Assembly (NCBI RefSeq): GCF_017352195.1
Contig: NZ_CP071445.1
Coordinates: forward strand, 992,001 to 1,056,000
Direction of reading: 5' to 3'
Length of the DNA stretch: 64,000 nt
From: Sedimentibacter sp. zth1
Lineage (GTDB): Bacteria > Bacillota > Clostridia > Tissierellales > Sedimentibacteraceae
A model generated the notes under the pieces. It saw only the letters and a list, made by a program, of their open reading frames with translations, was not told the origin of the DNA and did no database searches. Made by a program: the position numbers and the translations under genes. Of this stretch, positions 1 through 8,603 are shown in pieces (the first letter of the stretch is position 1; each line of letters begins with the position of its first letter).

Positions 1-76
1 TTTGTTTTATGTAATTTCTTACTTCAAATTCACATCCTGATACTCCAGATAATGTAGTTAATTCCTTTAAAAACAT
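1..76 (-). CDS. M42 family metallopeptidase, N-terminal fragment (runs off the left edge)
   Basis: An ATG at 74-76 follows a strong GGAGGAGA ribosome-binding site at 81-88. It opens a frame reading MFLKELTTLSGVSGCEFEVR, the usual N-terminus of M42 glutamyl aminopeptidases/cellulases. Only about 25 codons lie in the window, so no metal ligand can be checked. The start lies inside the last codons of the complete M42 gene at 67-1113 (about 10 bp overlap). The two paralogues are therefore a translationally coupled tandem pair. Inference: they form a heteromeric or functionally paired aminopeptidase. The family call rests on the N-terminal sequence and the neighbour. Confidence 0.75.
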   Translation of the reverse strand, partial: MFLKELTTLSGVSGCEFEVRNYIKQ

Positions 77-1113
77 GTTATCTCCTCCAAATCAGAATTA
101 TCTATCTCATTGATAAATCTTGCTATCAATGAACCTATGCTCTTTACATCATTCATACTAATTACTTCAACTGAGGTATGCATATATCTAAGTGGTATAG
201 ATATTAGTAAACATGGTACACCAGTTTGAGTTACTTGTATAGCTATAGCATCAGTTCCACTTCCTGCTGGAGCTATTTCTAACTGATAATCATAATTGTA
301 TTCTTTTGCTACCTCTATTAATTTTTTATTAAGCTTTGGATTAAAGTTTGCACCCAAACAAATTCCTCCGCCTTTACCCATTTTCATAGTATTTGATGGC
401 AATTCTGGTGTACTACCAAATCCTACATCAACTATGATTGCAATATCAGGGTTTATTTTATAGCTCGAAGTTCTTGCACCTCTAAGTCCAACTTCTTCTT
501 GTGTTGTTGCTGTATAGTAAACATCACTTTTATGTCCAATTTTACTTAGTTCTTTTGCTACTTTGTACATAACTGCTACACCTGATTTATTGTCAAGTGA
601 TTTACAAGTAACCATATCGTTTTCAAGCAACTGAGCTTGTCTATTAATTGTCGCTACGTCACCTATTGATACAATCTTTTTAGCATTATCTTTTGACATT
701 CCTATATCTATGTACAGCTCGCTAATTTTTGAAGCTTTTTTCATTTCTTCAGCACTTGTTATATGTGGTGGCTTAATACCAATAACTCCTCTGACATTTT
801 CTTTGCCACATACAACTACATCTTGAGCTATAAGTGATGCAGGATTTATTCCTCCAACTGTAGTAAATGATAAAAATCCATTGTCTAAAATATCAGTTAC
901 CATTAAACCTATTTCGTCAATATGTGCTGCTAGCATTATTTTTTTGCCATTACTACCAGTGCTTTTAAATATGTAACTTCCTAAATTATCTTGTTCAAAG
1001 TTATCAGTATATTCAGAAAAATATTTTTTTAATACTTGACCATTTTTATATTCTGAACCTGAAACAAAAGGACTGCTACATAATTCAAATAAAAAATCTT
1101 TTGTCTTTGACAT
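67..1113 (-). CDS. M42 family metallopeptidase (aminopeptidase / endoglucanase-like)
   Basis: A 348-aa cytosolic di-metal aminopeptidase of the M42 family (FrvX/YsdC/PepA-like), which trims N-terminal residues from peptides in large oligomers. The metal-site motifs are in order: HIDE (H64, D66), LDNKSG (D174), the EE pair E206-E207 within TTQEEVG, DVG (D229) and a C-terminal MHTS histidine near residue 314. All expected ligands are present and the length is typical. The ATG follows TAGGAGG. It is downstream of the S1 gene, separated by a hairpin, and overlaps a second M42 gene. The exact substrate cannot be told from sequence. Confidence 0.93.
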   Translation of the reverse strand: MSKTKDFLFELCSSPFVSGSEYKNGQVLKKYFSEYTDNFEQDNLGSYIFKSTGSNGKKIMLAAHIDEIGLMVTDILDNGFLSFTTVGGINPASLIAQDVVVCGKENVRGVIGIKPPHITSAEEMKKASKISELYIDIGMSKDNAKKIVSIGDVATINRQAQLLENDMVTCKSLDNKSGVAVMYKVAKELSKIGHKSDVYYTATTQEEVGLRGARTSSYKINPDIAIIVDVGFGSTPELPSNTMKMGKGGGICLGANFNPKLNKKLIEVAKEYNYDYQLEIAPAGSGTDAIAIQVTQTGVPCLLISIPLRYMHTSVEVISMNDVKSIGSLIARFINEIDNSDLEEITCF

Positions 1114-1137
1114 ACTTACCTCCTATAGTATATAAAT

Positions 1138-1163
1138 ATTGCTTTGGCGCAAACCAAAGCAAT
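1138..1163 (-). terminator. Hairpin between the S1 gene and the M42 gene (probable weak terminator)
   Basis: A perfect 10-bp inverted repeat, ATTGCTTTGG/CCAAAGCAAT with a 6-nt loop, lies about 17 bp past the S1 stop codon. On the minus strand it is followed by ATTTATATAC, a poor U-tract. Termination may therefore be partial, letting some transcript into the M42 pair. Confidence 0.6.
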
Positions 1164-1179
1164 TATTAACTATTTATAT

Positions 1180-2619
1180 TTATTTAAATAAATCTTCTAA
1201 TCCTTTTAATTTATCACCTATTGTAAACTCTTCATTATTGTTTGAAGAGTATGAAACTGGACCTTTTTTACTAGAAAACTCATCAGTTTCCTTTTCTTCA
1301 AGAACAAATGTTAAATCTAGTTTTTTACCTTTTCTATCTATATAAGTAATTTTTGCATCTTTTTCTTCACCAATTTTTACTACTTTTGCAGGTGTTCTTA
1401 ATCTTTCTGAAGAAACTTTAGCAATAGGCACAAAACATTCTACATCTTCACTAGCGTGAACATATACACCCTCTAATAATATTCTTGTTACTTTTACAGG
1501 AATAATTTGTCCAACAGTTAAATCTTTTGCAAATTTATCAAATGGATGCTCAACTAATTGTTTCATTCCTAAATTAACTTTTCTTTCTTTTTTGTTTATG
1601 TTAATTATTTTAACAGATATTTCATCTCCAACGTTAACTACATCAGTAACTTTTTCAATTCTTAACCAAGAAATATCTTTAATGTGTAGTAAACAATCTA
1701 TATCATCAACTGTTACAAATGCACCAAAATCTACTACTCTTACTACTTTGCCAGTTACGATTTGTCCAACTTTATTATCATCGCAGAATATTGCCCAAGG
1801 ACTTTTTATAGTTGCTTTATAGCTTAATGATAATTTTTTGTTTTCTATATCTATGCTCTTAACTTTAACTTTTATTTTGTCTCCAACATTAACTACTTCT
1901 GATGGATGCTTAATTCTGTTCCAAGAAATTTCATTGATATGAAGTAATCCGTCTACTCCGTTGATGTCTACGAAAGCACCATAAGCTTGAAGATTTTTAA
2001 CTGTTCCTTCATATATTTCACCTTCTACTAAAGTGTTCCAAACTTCTTTTGCTTTAGCTTCTTTTTCTAATTTTTCTATAGCTTTTGAAGTTAAAACTAA
2101 TTGCTTTCTACCTTTTCTATTTTTTGTATCCAATATATTAACTTTTAATGTTTTGCCAACAAAATCTGATGGATCAACATTTCTATTAATAGAAATGTGA
2201 TTTTTAGGTATAAAACCTTTAATTCCATTAACTTTTCCAAATATTCCAAATTCACAAGCTTCTATTATTTTTGTTTCAATTATAGCTTTTTCAGATTTTA
2301 ATTTTTCGAAATTTTCCCATATTTTTTGTTCTTCAATTGGTTTTCTAGTCAATACTACGTTTCCGTCTTGATCTCCTAATTTTACGACTAAAGCTTCTAC
2401 TTCGTCTCCTTCTTTAACAACATTAGTTAAATCTTCTACAAAATCATAGCTATATTCATCTCTAGTAAGAACTCCATCAGATTTATAGTTTAAATTGATT
2501 GATATGGCTTCAGGTTTTACAGAAATAACTGTACCCTTAATCAAATCACCTGTTCTAATCTTTGACACACCATAATCTTCAAATAATTCACTCATTGTTT
2601 TATTCTGATTGTCTGACAT
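1180..2619 (-). CDS. rpsA: Ribosomal protein S1-like RNA-binding protein (multiple S1 domains)
   Basis: A 479-aa protein made of four to five S1/OB-fold repeats. The clearest are around residues 188-260, 277-345 and 363-430, each with the GAFVDINGVDGLLHI-type core and a following K-hydrophobic-D strand. Family role: binds mRNA at the ribosome and aids initiation, although low-GC Gram-positive homologues may be non-essential. The acidic N-terminus precedes a first S1-like repeat at about 20-85. The ATG has GAGGAGG nine bases upstream and lies inside the end of ispH. Many clostridia carry ispH and S1 as one fused gene; here they are separate overlapping frames. It ends before a hairpin. Confidence 0.9.
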   Translation of the reverse strand: MSDNQNKTMSELFEDYGVSKIRTGDLIKGTVISVKPEAISINLNYKSDGVLTRDEYSYDFVEDLTNVVKEGDEVEALVVKLGDQDGNVVLTRKPIEEQKIWENFEKLKSEKAIIETKIIEACEFGIFGKVNGIKGFIPKNHISINRNVDPSDFVGKTLKVNILDTKNRKGRKQLVLTSKAIEKLEKEAKAKEVWNTLVEGEIYEGTVKNLQAYGAFVDINGVDGLLHINEISWNRIKHPSEVVNVGDKIKVKVKSIDIENKKLSLSYKATIKSPWAIFCDDNKVGQIVTGKVVRVVDFGAFVTVDDIDCLLHIKDISWLRIEKVTDVVNVGDEISVKIININKKERKVNLGMKQLVEHPFDKFAKDLTVGQIIPVKVTRILLEGVYVHASEDVECFVPIAKVSSERLRTPAKVVKIGEEKDAKITYIDRKGKKLDLTFVLEEKETDEFSSKKGPVSYSSNNNEEFTIGDKLKGLEDLFK

Positions 2620-3451
2620 ATTGTATAACCTCCTCGATAACCCAGTCAGGCGTAGAAGCCCCCGCCGTTATCCCTATCTTTCTTTTTTTATCTATATACT
2701 TATAAGGTATTTCCCTATAATTTTCTATTAGAAACGTATTAATGCAGTAAGAAGAACATAAATCAAAAAGTTTTTTCGTATTAGAGCTTTTTTTTCCTCC
2801 TATTACTAACATAACATCTACTTTTTTTGCAATTTCAACACACGCATCTTGTCTCTTTTTTGTTGCATCGCAAATAGTATTATACCTCACTATATTAGTA
2901 TAATCATTTTCATTAAAGAATTCAACTATTTCTTTATAAATATTATTATAAAATGTAGTTTGACATACTAAGCAATATTTTTTATCCCTGTTTATATTTA
3001 ATTTTCTTACTTCTTCTAAACTATTTGCACAATATAAAGGTCCTTCTATCCACCCAGATATACCTTTAACCTCTGGGTGATTAGGATTACCTATGATTAA
3101 TATTTCATATCCTTCTTCACTGTGCTTTCTTACTATTTCGTGTATTTTCTTTACTCTTACACACGTCGCATCAACATACTCAATATTATGCTCGTTTAAA
3201 AAATCTATATCTTTTTTAGGAACACCATGAGAACGTATTAATATTTTTTTATCTTTTTTTTCAAGTGATTTATCTAAATCATATACTACCTCTAAACCTT
3301 TTTCTTTCAAAAAATTTATTTCATCTTGATTATGAATTATTTCACCGTAGCTTATTAAGCTACCATCTTCATCAAGCGATTTTTTTGCAATTTCAACAGC
3401 ATTTTTAACTCCAAAACAAAATCCCATATAATCTGCTTTAAATATCTCCAT
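2600..3451 (-). CDS. ispH: 4-hydroxy-3-methylbut-2-enyl diphosphate reductase
   Basis: IspH (LytB) performs the last step of the MEP isoprenoid pathway, turning HMBPP into IPP and DMAPP with a [4Fe-4S] cluster. Three cluster cysteines are visible: GFCFGV near the N-terminus, DATCVRV, and NTICDATKKRQ in the C-terminal third. The conserved EVKGISGW segment and the SSNTKKL motif are also there. I chose the ATG at 3451 because AAGGTGG sits five bases upstream; a GTG at 3460 would lie inside that ribosome-binding site. The gene follows plsC by a few bases and overlaps the S1 gene by 20 bp in another frame. No other MEP gene is in the window. Confidence 0.96.
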   Translation of the reverse strand: MEIFKADYMGFCFGVKNAVEIAKKSLDEDGSLISYGEIIHNQDEINFLKEKGLEVVYDLDKSLEKKDKKILIRSHGVPKKDIDFLNEHNIEYVDATCVRVKKIHEIVRKHSEEGYEILIIGNPNHPEVKGISGWIEGPLYCANSLEEVRKLNINRDKKYCLVCQTTFYNNIYKEIVEFFNENDYTNIVRYNTICDATKKRQDACVEIAKKVDVMLVIGGKKSSNTKKLFDLCSSYCINTFLIENYREIPYKYIDKKRKIGITAGASTPDWVIEEVIQYVRQSE

Positions 3452-3461
3452 ATTACCCACC

Positions 3462-4052
3462 TTAATTTACCTCTTTTTCTAAGCTATAAATATCTCTAAG
3501 CATTTCTTTACTAACTTCTCTATACTGTGCACTCGTAACTTTGCCTTCGAAGTTTTGAAAATACTTTTTAGGCTTTCCAAAAAATATTTCCACTTTACTA
3601 AATATTTTATAACTTGATTTTATAAATATTGGAATAATATTGGCGTCACCTTTATTGGCTATAAGAGCTATACCTGATTTTGCATTTTCTTCATTATATT
3701 CATTAACTCTTGTACCTTCTGGGAATATGCCTAAAACTTCTCCATTTTTTAGTATTGACAAAGCACCTTTTATCGTGCTTAAGCTTGGTTTGTCTCTATC
3801 TACTGGGAACGCACCAATATACTTTAATACATTTTTTATAAAAAATACATCAAATAATTCTTTTTTTGCCATAAAATTTATATGTCTTTTTGTATAAATC
3901 ATAAGCATAACAGGATCAAAATTAGATATATGATTACTACAAACAATACATTTTCCAGTAGATTTATTAAAATTTTCAACATTATATAGCTTTACTCTAA
4001 AAAAAGGAAATAAAACAACTTTTACTAAACCTTTTAAAAATTTTACCAACAT
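3462..4052 (-). CDS. plsC: 1-acyl-sn-glycerol-3-phosphate acyltransferase
   Basis: A 196-aa PlsC-type acyltransferase that adds the second acyl chain to lysophosphatidic acid, giving phosphatidic acid at the membrane. The family HX4D catalytic motif is visible as NHISNFDP near residue 42. The acyl-acceptor motif is FPEGTR near residue 113. An N-terminal hydrophobic stretch with basic residues would dock it on the membrane. It lies 1 bp downstream of cmk and immediately before ispH, the order cmk-plsC-ispH-S1 seen in many clostridia. Length and motifs are ordinary. Confidence 0.94.
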   Translation of the reverse strand: MLVKFLKGLVKVVLFPFFRVKLYNVENFNKSTGKCIVCSNHISNFDPVMLMIYTKRHINFMAKKELFDVFFIKNVLKYIGAFPVDRDKPSLSTIKGALSILKNGEVLGIFPEGTRVNEYNEENAKSGIALIANKGDANIIPIFIKSSYKIFSKVEIFFGKPKKYFQNFEGKVTSAQYREVSKEMLRDIYSLEKEVN

Positions 4053-4053
4053 T

Positions 4054-4695
4054 TTATTTCTCCTTTATAATGTTTACTATTTTTTCTACAACTTCATTAA
4101 TATCAAGCTCTGTTGTGTCAACAACTAAAGCATCATCTGCTACTATTAACGGCGAGTTTTTCCTTGTAGTATCATTGTAATCTCTTTTGTTAATATCATC
4201 AATAACATTTTGTAATGAAACACAATAACCTTTTTTTATAAGCTCTTCATATCTTCTTCTAGCTCTTGTTTCTGCACTTGCAGTTATAAAGAATTTATAT
4301 TCAGCATTAGGAAATACAACAGTAGTGATGTCTCTACCATCCATTACAATATTTTTCTTACAAGCTATATTTCTTTGAATATTTACTAATTTATCTCTAA
4401 CTGATTGTATTTTAGATATTTCAGATGCCTTTTTAGATAAGTTTTCAGTTCTAATAAATGGTTCAACATTTTCGCCATCTAAATAAACATTATTATTATT
4501 ATAGTCAATATCTGTATTCTCTAAAACGGCTTGTATGTTTTCTTCTTTTATTTCTATATTATTTTTATCAAACTTATAGGCAATAGCTCTATACATAGCT
4601 CCAGTATCTATGAATTCAAAACCAAGTTTTTTACTTAGCATTTTTGCAACAGTGCTTTTACCAGCACCAGAAGGACCATCTATAGCTATAATCAT
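4054..4695 (-). CDS. cmk: (d)CMP kinase
   Basis: A 213-aa cytidylate kinase that phosphorylates CMP and dCMP with ATP. The P-loop is GPSGAGKST at residues 6-14, followed by FIDTGAMYRA for nucleotide monophosphate binding. MDGRDITTVVFPNA and the LID-region RARRRYEEL are also typical. It is the second gene of the aroH-cmk-plsC-ispH-S1 transcript; cmk next to S1 genes is a common bacterial arrangement. Nothing is unusual in sequence or length. Confidence 0.97.
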   Translation of the reverse strand: MIIAIDGPSGAGKSTVAKMLSKKLGFEFIDTGAMYRAIAYKFDKNNIEIKEENIQAVLENTDIDYNNNNVYLDGENVEPFIRTENLSKKASEISKIQSVRDKLVNIQRNIACKKNIVMDGRDITTVVFPNAEYKFFITASAETRARRRYEELIKKGYCVSLQNVIDDINKRDYNDTTRKNSPLIVADDALVVDTTELDINEVVEKIVNIIKEK

Positions 4696-4738
4696 TATAA
4701 TCTCCTTTAAATAATTGTATTATATATTTTTAAATTTA

Positions 4739-5101
4739 TTAATTAATTAAATCTGGTCTCAATTTTTTTGCGTTTTTCAAATAAATATGTTTTGGATTAA
4801 ATATGTCATCGTTAGAATTAATTGTTACCATAACACGTATACAAAATTTCAAACTATTTTCAACATACATCTCTTGCATACACATAAGACTGCAATTTAT
4901 AAAACCAATTTTTCTAGCAAATTTTGCTGGATAATCAGCTGTAATATCTTTTGTTGCTGTAAATATTAAACTACAGCAATCATCTATGTTAATATTATTT
5001 ATGTGTAAAATTTCTTTTAATAAAATTATAGTATTTTCTTCTATTTGTTCTATTGAATTATCTTCAATAGTTATTGCTCCACGAATACAATATTGTCTCA
5101 T
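4739..5101 (-). CDS. aroH: Chorismate mutase, AroH type
   Basis: A 120-aa monofunctional chorismate mutase of the trimeric AroH fold, converting chorismate to prephenate for phenylalanine and tyrosine synthesis. It begins MRQYCIRGAITIEDN, and the active-site residues known from the Bacillus enzyme have counterparts: R7, R63 (FARKIG), E77 (MQE) and R89 (CIRV). The C-terminus has the typical YLKNAKKLRPDL tail. It is the promoter-proximal gene of the cmk-plsC-ispH operon and has its own promoter just upstream. No other aromatic-pathway gene is in the window. Confidence 0.95.
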   Translation of the reverse strand: MRQYCIRGAITIEDNSIEQIEENTIILLKEILHINNINIDDCCSLIFTATKDITADYPAKFARKIGFINCSLMCMQEMYVENSLKFCIRVMVTINSNDDIFNPKHIYLKNAKKLRPDLIN

Positions 5102-5116
5102 ATTATCACCCTAATT

Positions 5117-5145
5117 ATTATAATATAAAAATTAAAATATCACAA
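5117..5145 (-). promoter_or_regulatory. Sigma-A promoter for aroH-cmk-plsC-ispH-S1
   Basis: On the minus strand TTGTGA (5140-5145), a 17-bp spacer and a perfect TATAAT (5117-5122) stand about 16 bp before the aroH start. It begins inside the U-tract end of the rpiR terminator, so the two operons are packed back to back. Confidence 0.75.
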
Positions 5146-5182
5146 GAAAAAAAACAGGCTTACAATTAACATAAACCTGTTT
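5146..5182 (-). terminator. Intrinsic terminator of the kor-rpiR operon
   Basis: On the minus strand AAACAGGTTTA pairs with TAAGCCTGTTT (11 bp with one G-U pair, loop of 9) and is followed directly by a run of T. It lies 20 bp after the rpiR stop codon. Confidence 0.9.
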
Positions 5183-5201
5183 TAAATATCTAAATCACTA
5201 T

Positions 5202-6062
5202 TTATTGATAAATACTATGTTTATTCCAAATAATTTCAAGATCATTAAATGACTCAACAATATCATTTCTTTCTTTTGCACCAATGTTTAAAATCAAACT
5301 ATTGATTAAGCACATTGGTACTACCAATGAATCAACAAATGATACAATATTATTTTTTGCAAGCAATGACACATCTGCTAATTCATATACTGGTGATGCT
5401 TCTGTATCAGTTATTGCAACAATTTTTGCGTTTTTATCTTTAACTATTTTAACAGCATCTATTGTGTTTGAAGAATATCTTGGAAAACTAATACATATTA
5501 GTACATCATCTTCTTTTATACGAATTATTTGCTCAAACAATGAGTTAACACCTGAGTTGTTTAAAATTCTAACATTATCTAGCATAACATTTAAATAAAA
5601 ACCCATATAATTAGCTAATGTTGAAGAAGTTCTCATACCTAATATATACACTTTTTTTGCATTAGATATAATATTGGTTGCTTCGTCTAATGATGAAGCA
5701 TCTATATTGTCCAATAAATATTTTATACTATTCATTTCATTTCTAATTACTTTTTTATGAAATTTTTCTGTATCTTTATCAATATCTTCATTTAATCCAA
5801 TTCTTTGTACAGTAGTTAGCTTGTTCTTAATAAGTACTTGTAATGATTTTTGAAGCTCAGGAAATCCAGAAAATCCAAGTGCACCAGCAAATCTAACAAC
5901 AGTAGATTCACTCACATCAACTATTTCACCTATTTTTGAAGCAGTCATAAATGCTGCTTTGTCATAATGTTCAATTATGAACTCAGCAATCATTTTTTGT
6001 CCCTTGCTAAACTTATTATATCTGCTTTGAATTAGAGTTATTAAATCAGATGTATTATTCAT
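5202..6062 (-). CDS. RpiR/MurR family transcriptional regulator (HTH + SIS)
   Basis: A 286-aa regulator. The N-terminal HTH_6 domain (about 1-77) carries the family signature MTASKIGEIVDVSESTVVRF. The C-terminal SIS domain (about 125-255) resembles sugar-phosphate isomerase folds and usually binds a phosphosugar or related ligand. It starts 6 bp after korC, so it is the last gene of the kor operon and a strong candidate for its local regulator. Two 17-bp direct repeats at the kor promoter are the obvious candidate operator. The effector is unknown. An RpiR protein linked to an oxoacid oxidoreductase rather than sugar genes is worth noting. Confidence 0.9.
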   Translation of the reverse strand: MNNTSDLITLIQSRYNKFSKGQKMIAEFIIEHYDKAAFMTASKIGEIVDVSESTVVRFAGALGFSGFPELQKSLQVLIKNKLTTVQRIGLNEDIDKDTEKFHKKVIRNEMNSIKYLLDNIDASSLDEATNIISNAKKVYILGMRTSSTLANYMGFYLNVMLDNVRILNNSGVNSLFEQIIRIKEDDVLICISFPRYSSNTIDAVKIVKDKNAKIVAITDTEASPVYELADVSLLAKNNIVSFVDSLVVPMCLINSLILNIGAKERNDIVESFNDLEIIWNKHSIYQ

Positions 6063-6068
6063 AATAAA

Positions 6069-6611
6069 TTATCCTCTAACTAGTGCGACGCCTTCTTCAA
6101 ATGCTTTAATATTTTTTTCTATTGTTGCTTTTGGAACTCTTCCTGCTATTGTGCTTTTTATTGTTTCTAATTTTATAATATCCTTGCAAGCTAATTCATA
6201 TATTACACCTATTGATACTATGTTTGCTACCATCGCTATACCAATTTTTTCTTTTGCAGTTCTTAGTATCGGTAATTTATAAATTGTTTTTACTTTAATA
6301 TCACTTGGGACTTCAACACTTTCATCAACTATTAAAATTCCATCTTCATCTATTTTTCCTATATATTTATCAAAAGCCTTTTGAGTTAATGACAACAATA
6401 ATTTATTGTTCATAACTTTTGGATAATTAATATCACTATCACTAATTATTACTTCAGCTTTACTAGCTCCACCTCTTGCTTCAGGTCCGTATGATTGAGT
6501 TTGTATAGCATTTAAACCATCTTCAATAGCTGCATCAGCAAATATGATTGCTGCAAGTATAACGCCTTGTCCGCCAGAGCCACTTAATCTCATTTCTCTT
6601 TTTTGAAACAT
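6069..6611 (-). CDS. korC: 2-oxoacid:ferredoxin oxidoreductase, gamma subunit
   Basis: The 180-aa gamma subunit (POR/KOR gamma fold) of a thiamine-diphosphate 2-oxoacid:ferredoxin oxidoreductase. It has the family N-terminal GSGGQGVILAA and the TQSYGPEARGG segment, both involved in coenzyme A and subunit contacts. It is the third catalytic gene of the cluster delta-alpha-beta-gamma and is followed by rpiR. Whether the complex uses 2-oxoglutarate or another oxoacid cannot be settled from this subunit. Length is normal for the family. Confidence 0.9.
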   Translation of the reverse strand: MFQKREMRLSGSGGQGVILAAIIFADAAIEDGLNAIQTQSYGPEARGGASKAEVIISDSDINYPKVMNNKLLLSLTQKAFDKYIGKIDEDGILIVDESVEVPSDIKVKTIYKLPILRTAKEKIGIAMVANIVSIGVIYELACKDIIKLETIKSTIAGRVPKATIEKNIKAFEEGVALVRG

Positions 6612-6633
6612 AATTTAACACTCCTTCGTTTGA

Positions 6634-7455
6634 TTAATCTTGGAACTTATCAATAATCGTTTTGTAACACTCTGTATATTCTGGTGATGGATTATTGTAT
6701 AATTCACCTATTATTATTTTGTTTTCAACAAGTTCAGGTTTTTTATCTGCAATTTTTTTATCAATACAGTTATCTTTTAAGTAAGTTAACATTTTTACTG
6801 AATCGCCTTTTTTATTCTTTCTTCCATAGTTTGTTGGACATACACTAATGCCTTCTATGAAAGAGAAACCTTTGTTTTTGATACCATTTTCGATAAGTGT
6901 TGTAAGTTGAGTTGCATGATATGCAGTTGCACGACCAACATATGTAGCTCCTGCTCCTTGTGCCAATGAACATAAATCAAACGTTCTGTCAACATTACCA
7001 TGTGGGGCTGTTGTAGCAAAATCTCCTGTAGGAGTTGTTGGTGAAAATTGTCCACCAGTCATACCGTATATATTATTGTTAAAACATATTGTTGTTATAT
7101 CAATGTTTCTTCTGCAAGCATGTATTAAGTGATTACCACCTATTGCTGAACAGTCTCCATCTCCTGTAACTACTATAACTGTCATATCTGGGTTAGCATG
7201 TTTTACACCAGTTGCGTAAGCTATTGCTCTACCGTGAGTTGTATGTAGTGTGTTAAAATCAATATATCCAGTTGCTCTTGATGAACAGCCTATACCTGAA
7301 ACAACACATACATTATCTTTATCTAATCCTAAATTATCAATTGCTCTTACTAAAGCGTTTAATAAAATACCATGACCACATCCCGGACACCAAATATGAG
7401 GTAATTTTCCATCTCTATAATATTTTTGAGTTAAATCACTACAATTATTCATCAT
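6634..7455 (-). CDS. korB: 2-oxoacid:ferredoxin oxidoreductase, beta (TPP-binding) subunit
   Basis: The 273-aa beta subunit, which binds thiamine diphosphate. WCPGCGHGI near residue 22 supplies cluster cysteines. GDGDCSAIGGNH starts the TPP motif (GDG-X20s-NN), ending in FNNNIYGMTGGQ. GIGCSSRATGY with a third cysteine is also present. These match the 2-oxoglutarate (KorB) branch better than pyruvate oxidoreductases, by my recognition only. Start and korA stop share bases (TAATG), so translation is coupled; a second ATG three bases on has equally good spacing. The complex decarboxylates an oxoacid to acyl-CoA and reduces ferredoxin, or runs in reverse for CO2 fixation. Confidence 0.93.
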   Translation of the reverse strand: MMNNCSDLTQKYYRDGKLPHIWCPGCGHGILLNALVRAIDNLGLDKDNVCVVSGIGCSSRATGYIDFNTLHTTHGRAIAYATGVKHANPDMTVIVVTGDGDCSAIGGNHLIHACRRNIDITTICFNNNIYGMTGGQFSPTTPTGDFATTAPHGNVDRTFDLCSLAQGAGATYVGRATAYHATQLTTLIENGIKNKGFSFIEGISVCPTNYGRKNKKGDSVKMLTYLKDNCIDKKIADKKPELVENKIIIGELYNNPSPEYTECYKTIIDKFQD

Positions 7456-8603
7456 TATTTACCTCCATTAACTCTTTGTTTAATTTCGTTAGGAGTAATT
7501 AATTCTCCAGTTACTTTTGATATTAAAACTACTTCACAGTAATTAGAAGCAACTCTTTGAACTTCATAGAAATATTGTCCTAAGTTCATCTCAGCAACAT
7601 ATATTCTCTTAACTTTTTTAGCTAAATCTATAATTTGTTTTTCTAGTAAAGGCCATATAGTTATTGGTCTAAACATACCAACTTTTTTTCCTTCATTTCT
7701 AAGCTCAATTACTGCTTGTTTAGCACTTCTTGAAACTCCACCGAACGCAATTACAGCTTCTTCGGCATCTTCTAATTTATATTCTTCATAGTATGAAAAA
7801 TCATCTATGTTTTTTTCAACTTTATCACATAGTCTTTCAACTAATTTGCCTGATACTTCATTATCATTTGTAGGAAAACCAGTTTTATCATGAGTTAATC
7901 CTGTAATATGTATTCTATAACCAGTTCCAAATGCTGGTAATGGATGTACCATAGTTTTTTCGTCCATGAATTTATCATCATATTGTACGAATTCTTTTGG
8001 CTCACATGTTGGTTTAACTCTATGTAACTGTTCAATTTCTGATGGATCTTTTACCATAAGTTTTTCTCTCATATGTCCTATAGTTTCATCCATTAGATAT
8101 ACTACTGGAGTTCTGTATTTTTCTGCTAAATTAAATGCTGTACCAATAAATTCATATGTTTCTTGTACTGAACCTGGTGTTAATGCAATAGCTGGATGAT
8201 CTCCATGAGTTCCCCATTTAGCTTGCATAACATCTCCTTGAGATGGGCTTGTTGGAAGTCCTGTACTTGGTCCACCTCTTTGTACGTTTACAATAACACA
8301 TGGTATTTCAGCTAAGCAAGCATATCCTAAGTTTTCTTGCATTAGAGAAAATCCAGGGCCACTTGTTGCAGTCATTGACTTTAAGCCAGCACAAGATCCG
8401 CCTATAACAGCAGCCATACTAGCTAACTCATCTTCCATTTGTAGAAATTTACCGCCTACTTTAGGTAAGTTTTTTGCTGATAATTCAGCAAGCTCAGTAG
8501 ATGGAGTTATAGGATAACCAGCAAAAAATCTCATTCCTGCTGCAATAGCTCCTTCGATACAAGCTTCATTACCTTGAGCTAATTTATATTTACTATTACT
8601 CAT
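7455..8603 (-). CDS. korA: 2-oxoacid:ferredoxin oxidoreductase, alpha subunit
   Basis: The 382-aa alpha subunit holding the pyrimidine-binding half of the TPP site and the C-terminal transketolase-like domain. Recognisable pieces are GNEACIEGAIAAGMRFFAGYPITPSTE at the N-terminus, ATSGPGFSLM and RGGPSTGLPTSPSQGD, all typical of KorA/VorB. It overlaps the ferredoxin subunit gene by 8 bp and the beta gene by 1 bp. The gene order D-A-B-C is that of 2-oxoglutarate oxidoreductases, but substrate remains inferred. A branched-chain oxoacid enzyme is the main alternative. Confidence 0.93.
   Translation of the reverse strand: MSNSKYKLAQGNEACIEGAIAAGMRFFAGYPITPSTELAELSAKNLPKVGGKFLQMEDELASMAAVIGGSCAGLKSMTATSGPGFSLMQENLGYACLAEIPCVIVNVQRGGPSTGLPTSPSQGDVMQAKWGTHGDHPAIALTPGSVQETYEFIGTAFNLAEKYRTPVVYLMDETIGHMREKLMVKDPSEIEQLHRVKPTCEPKEFVQYDDKFMDEKTMVHPLPAFGTGYRIHITGLTHDKTGFPTNDNEVSGKLVERLCDKVEKNIDDFSYYEEYKLEDAEEAVIAFGGVSRSAKQAVIELRNEGKKVGMFRPITIWPLLEKQIIDLAKKVKRIYVAEMNLGQYFYEVQRVASNYCEVVLISKVTGELITPNEIKQRVNGGK

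Noticed and set aside
14-76. Frame break between two M42 genes as one split gene
   Set aside because: The left frame begins a fresh M42 N-terminus with its own ribosome-binding site and the right gene has all catalytic motifs, so they are two genes rather than a broken one.
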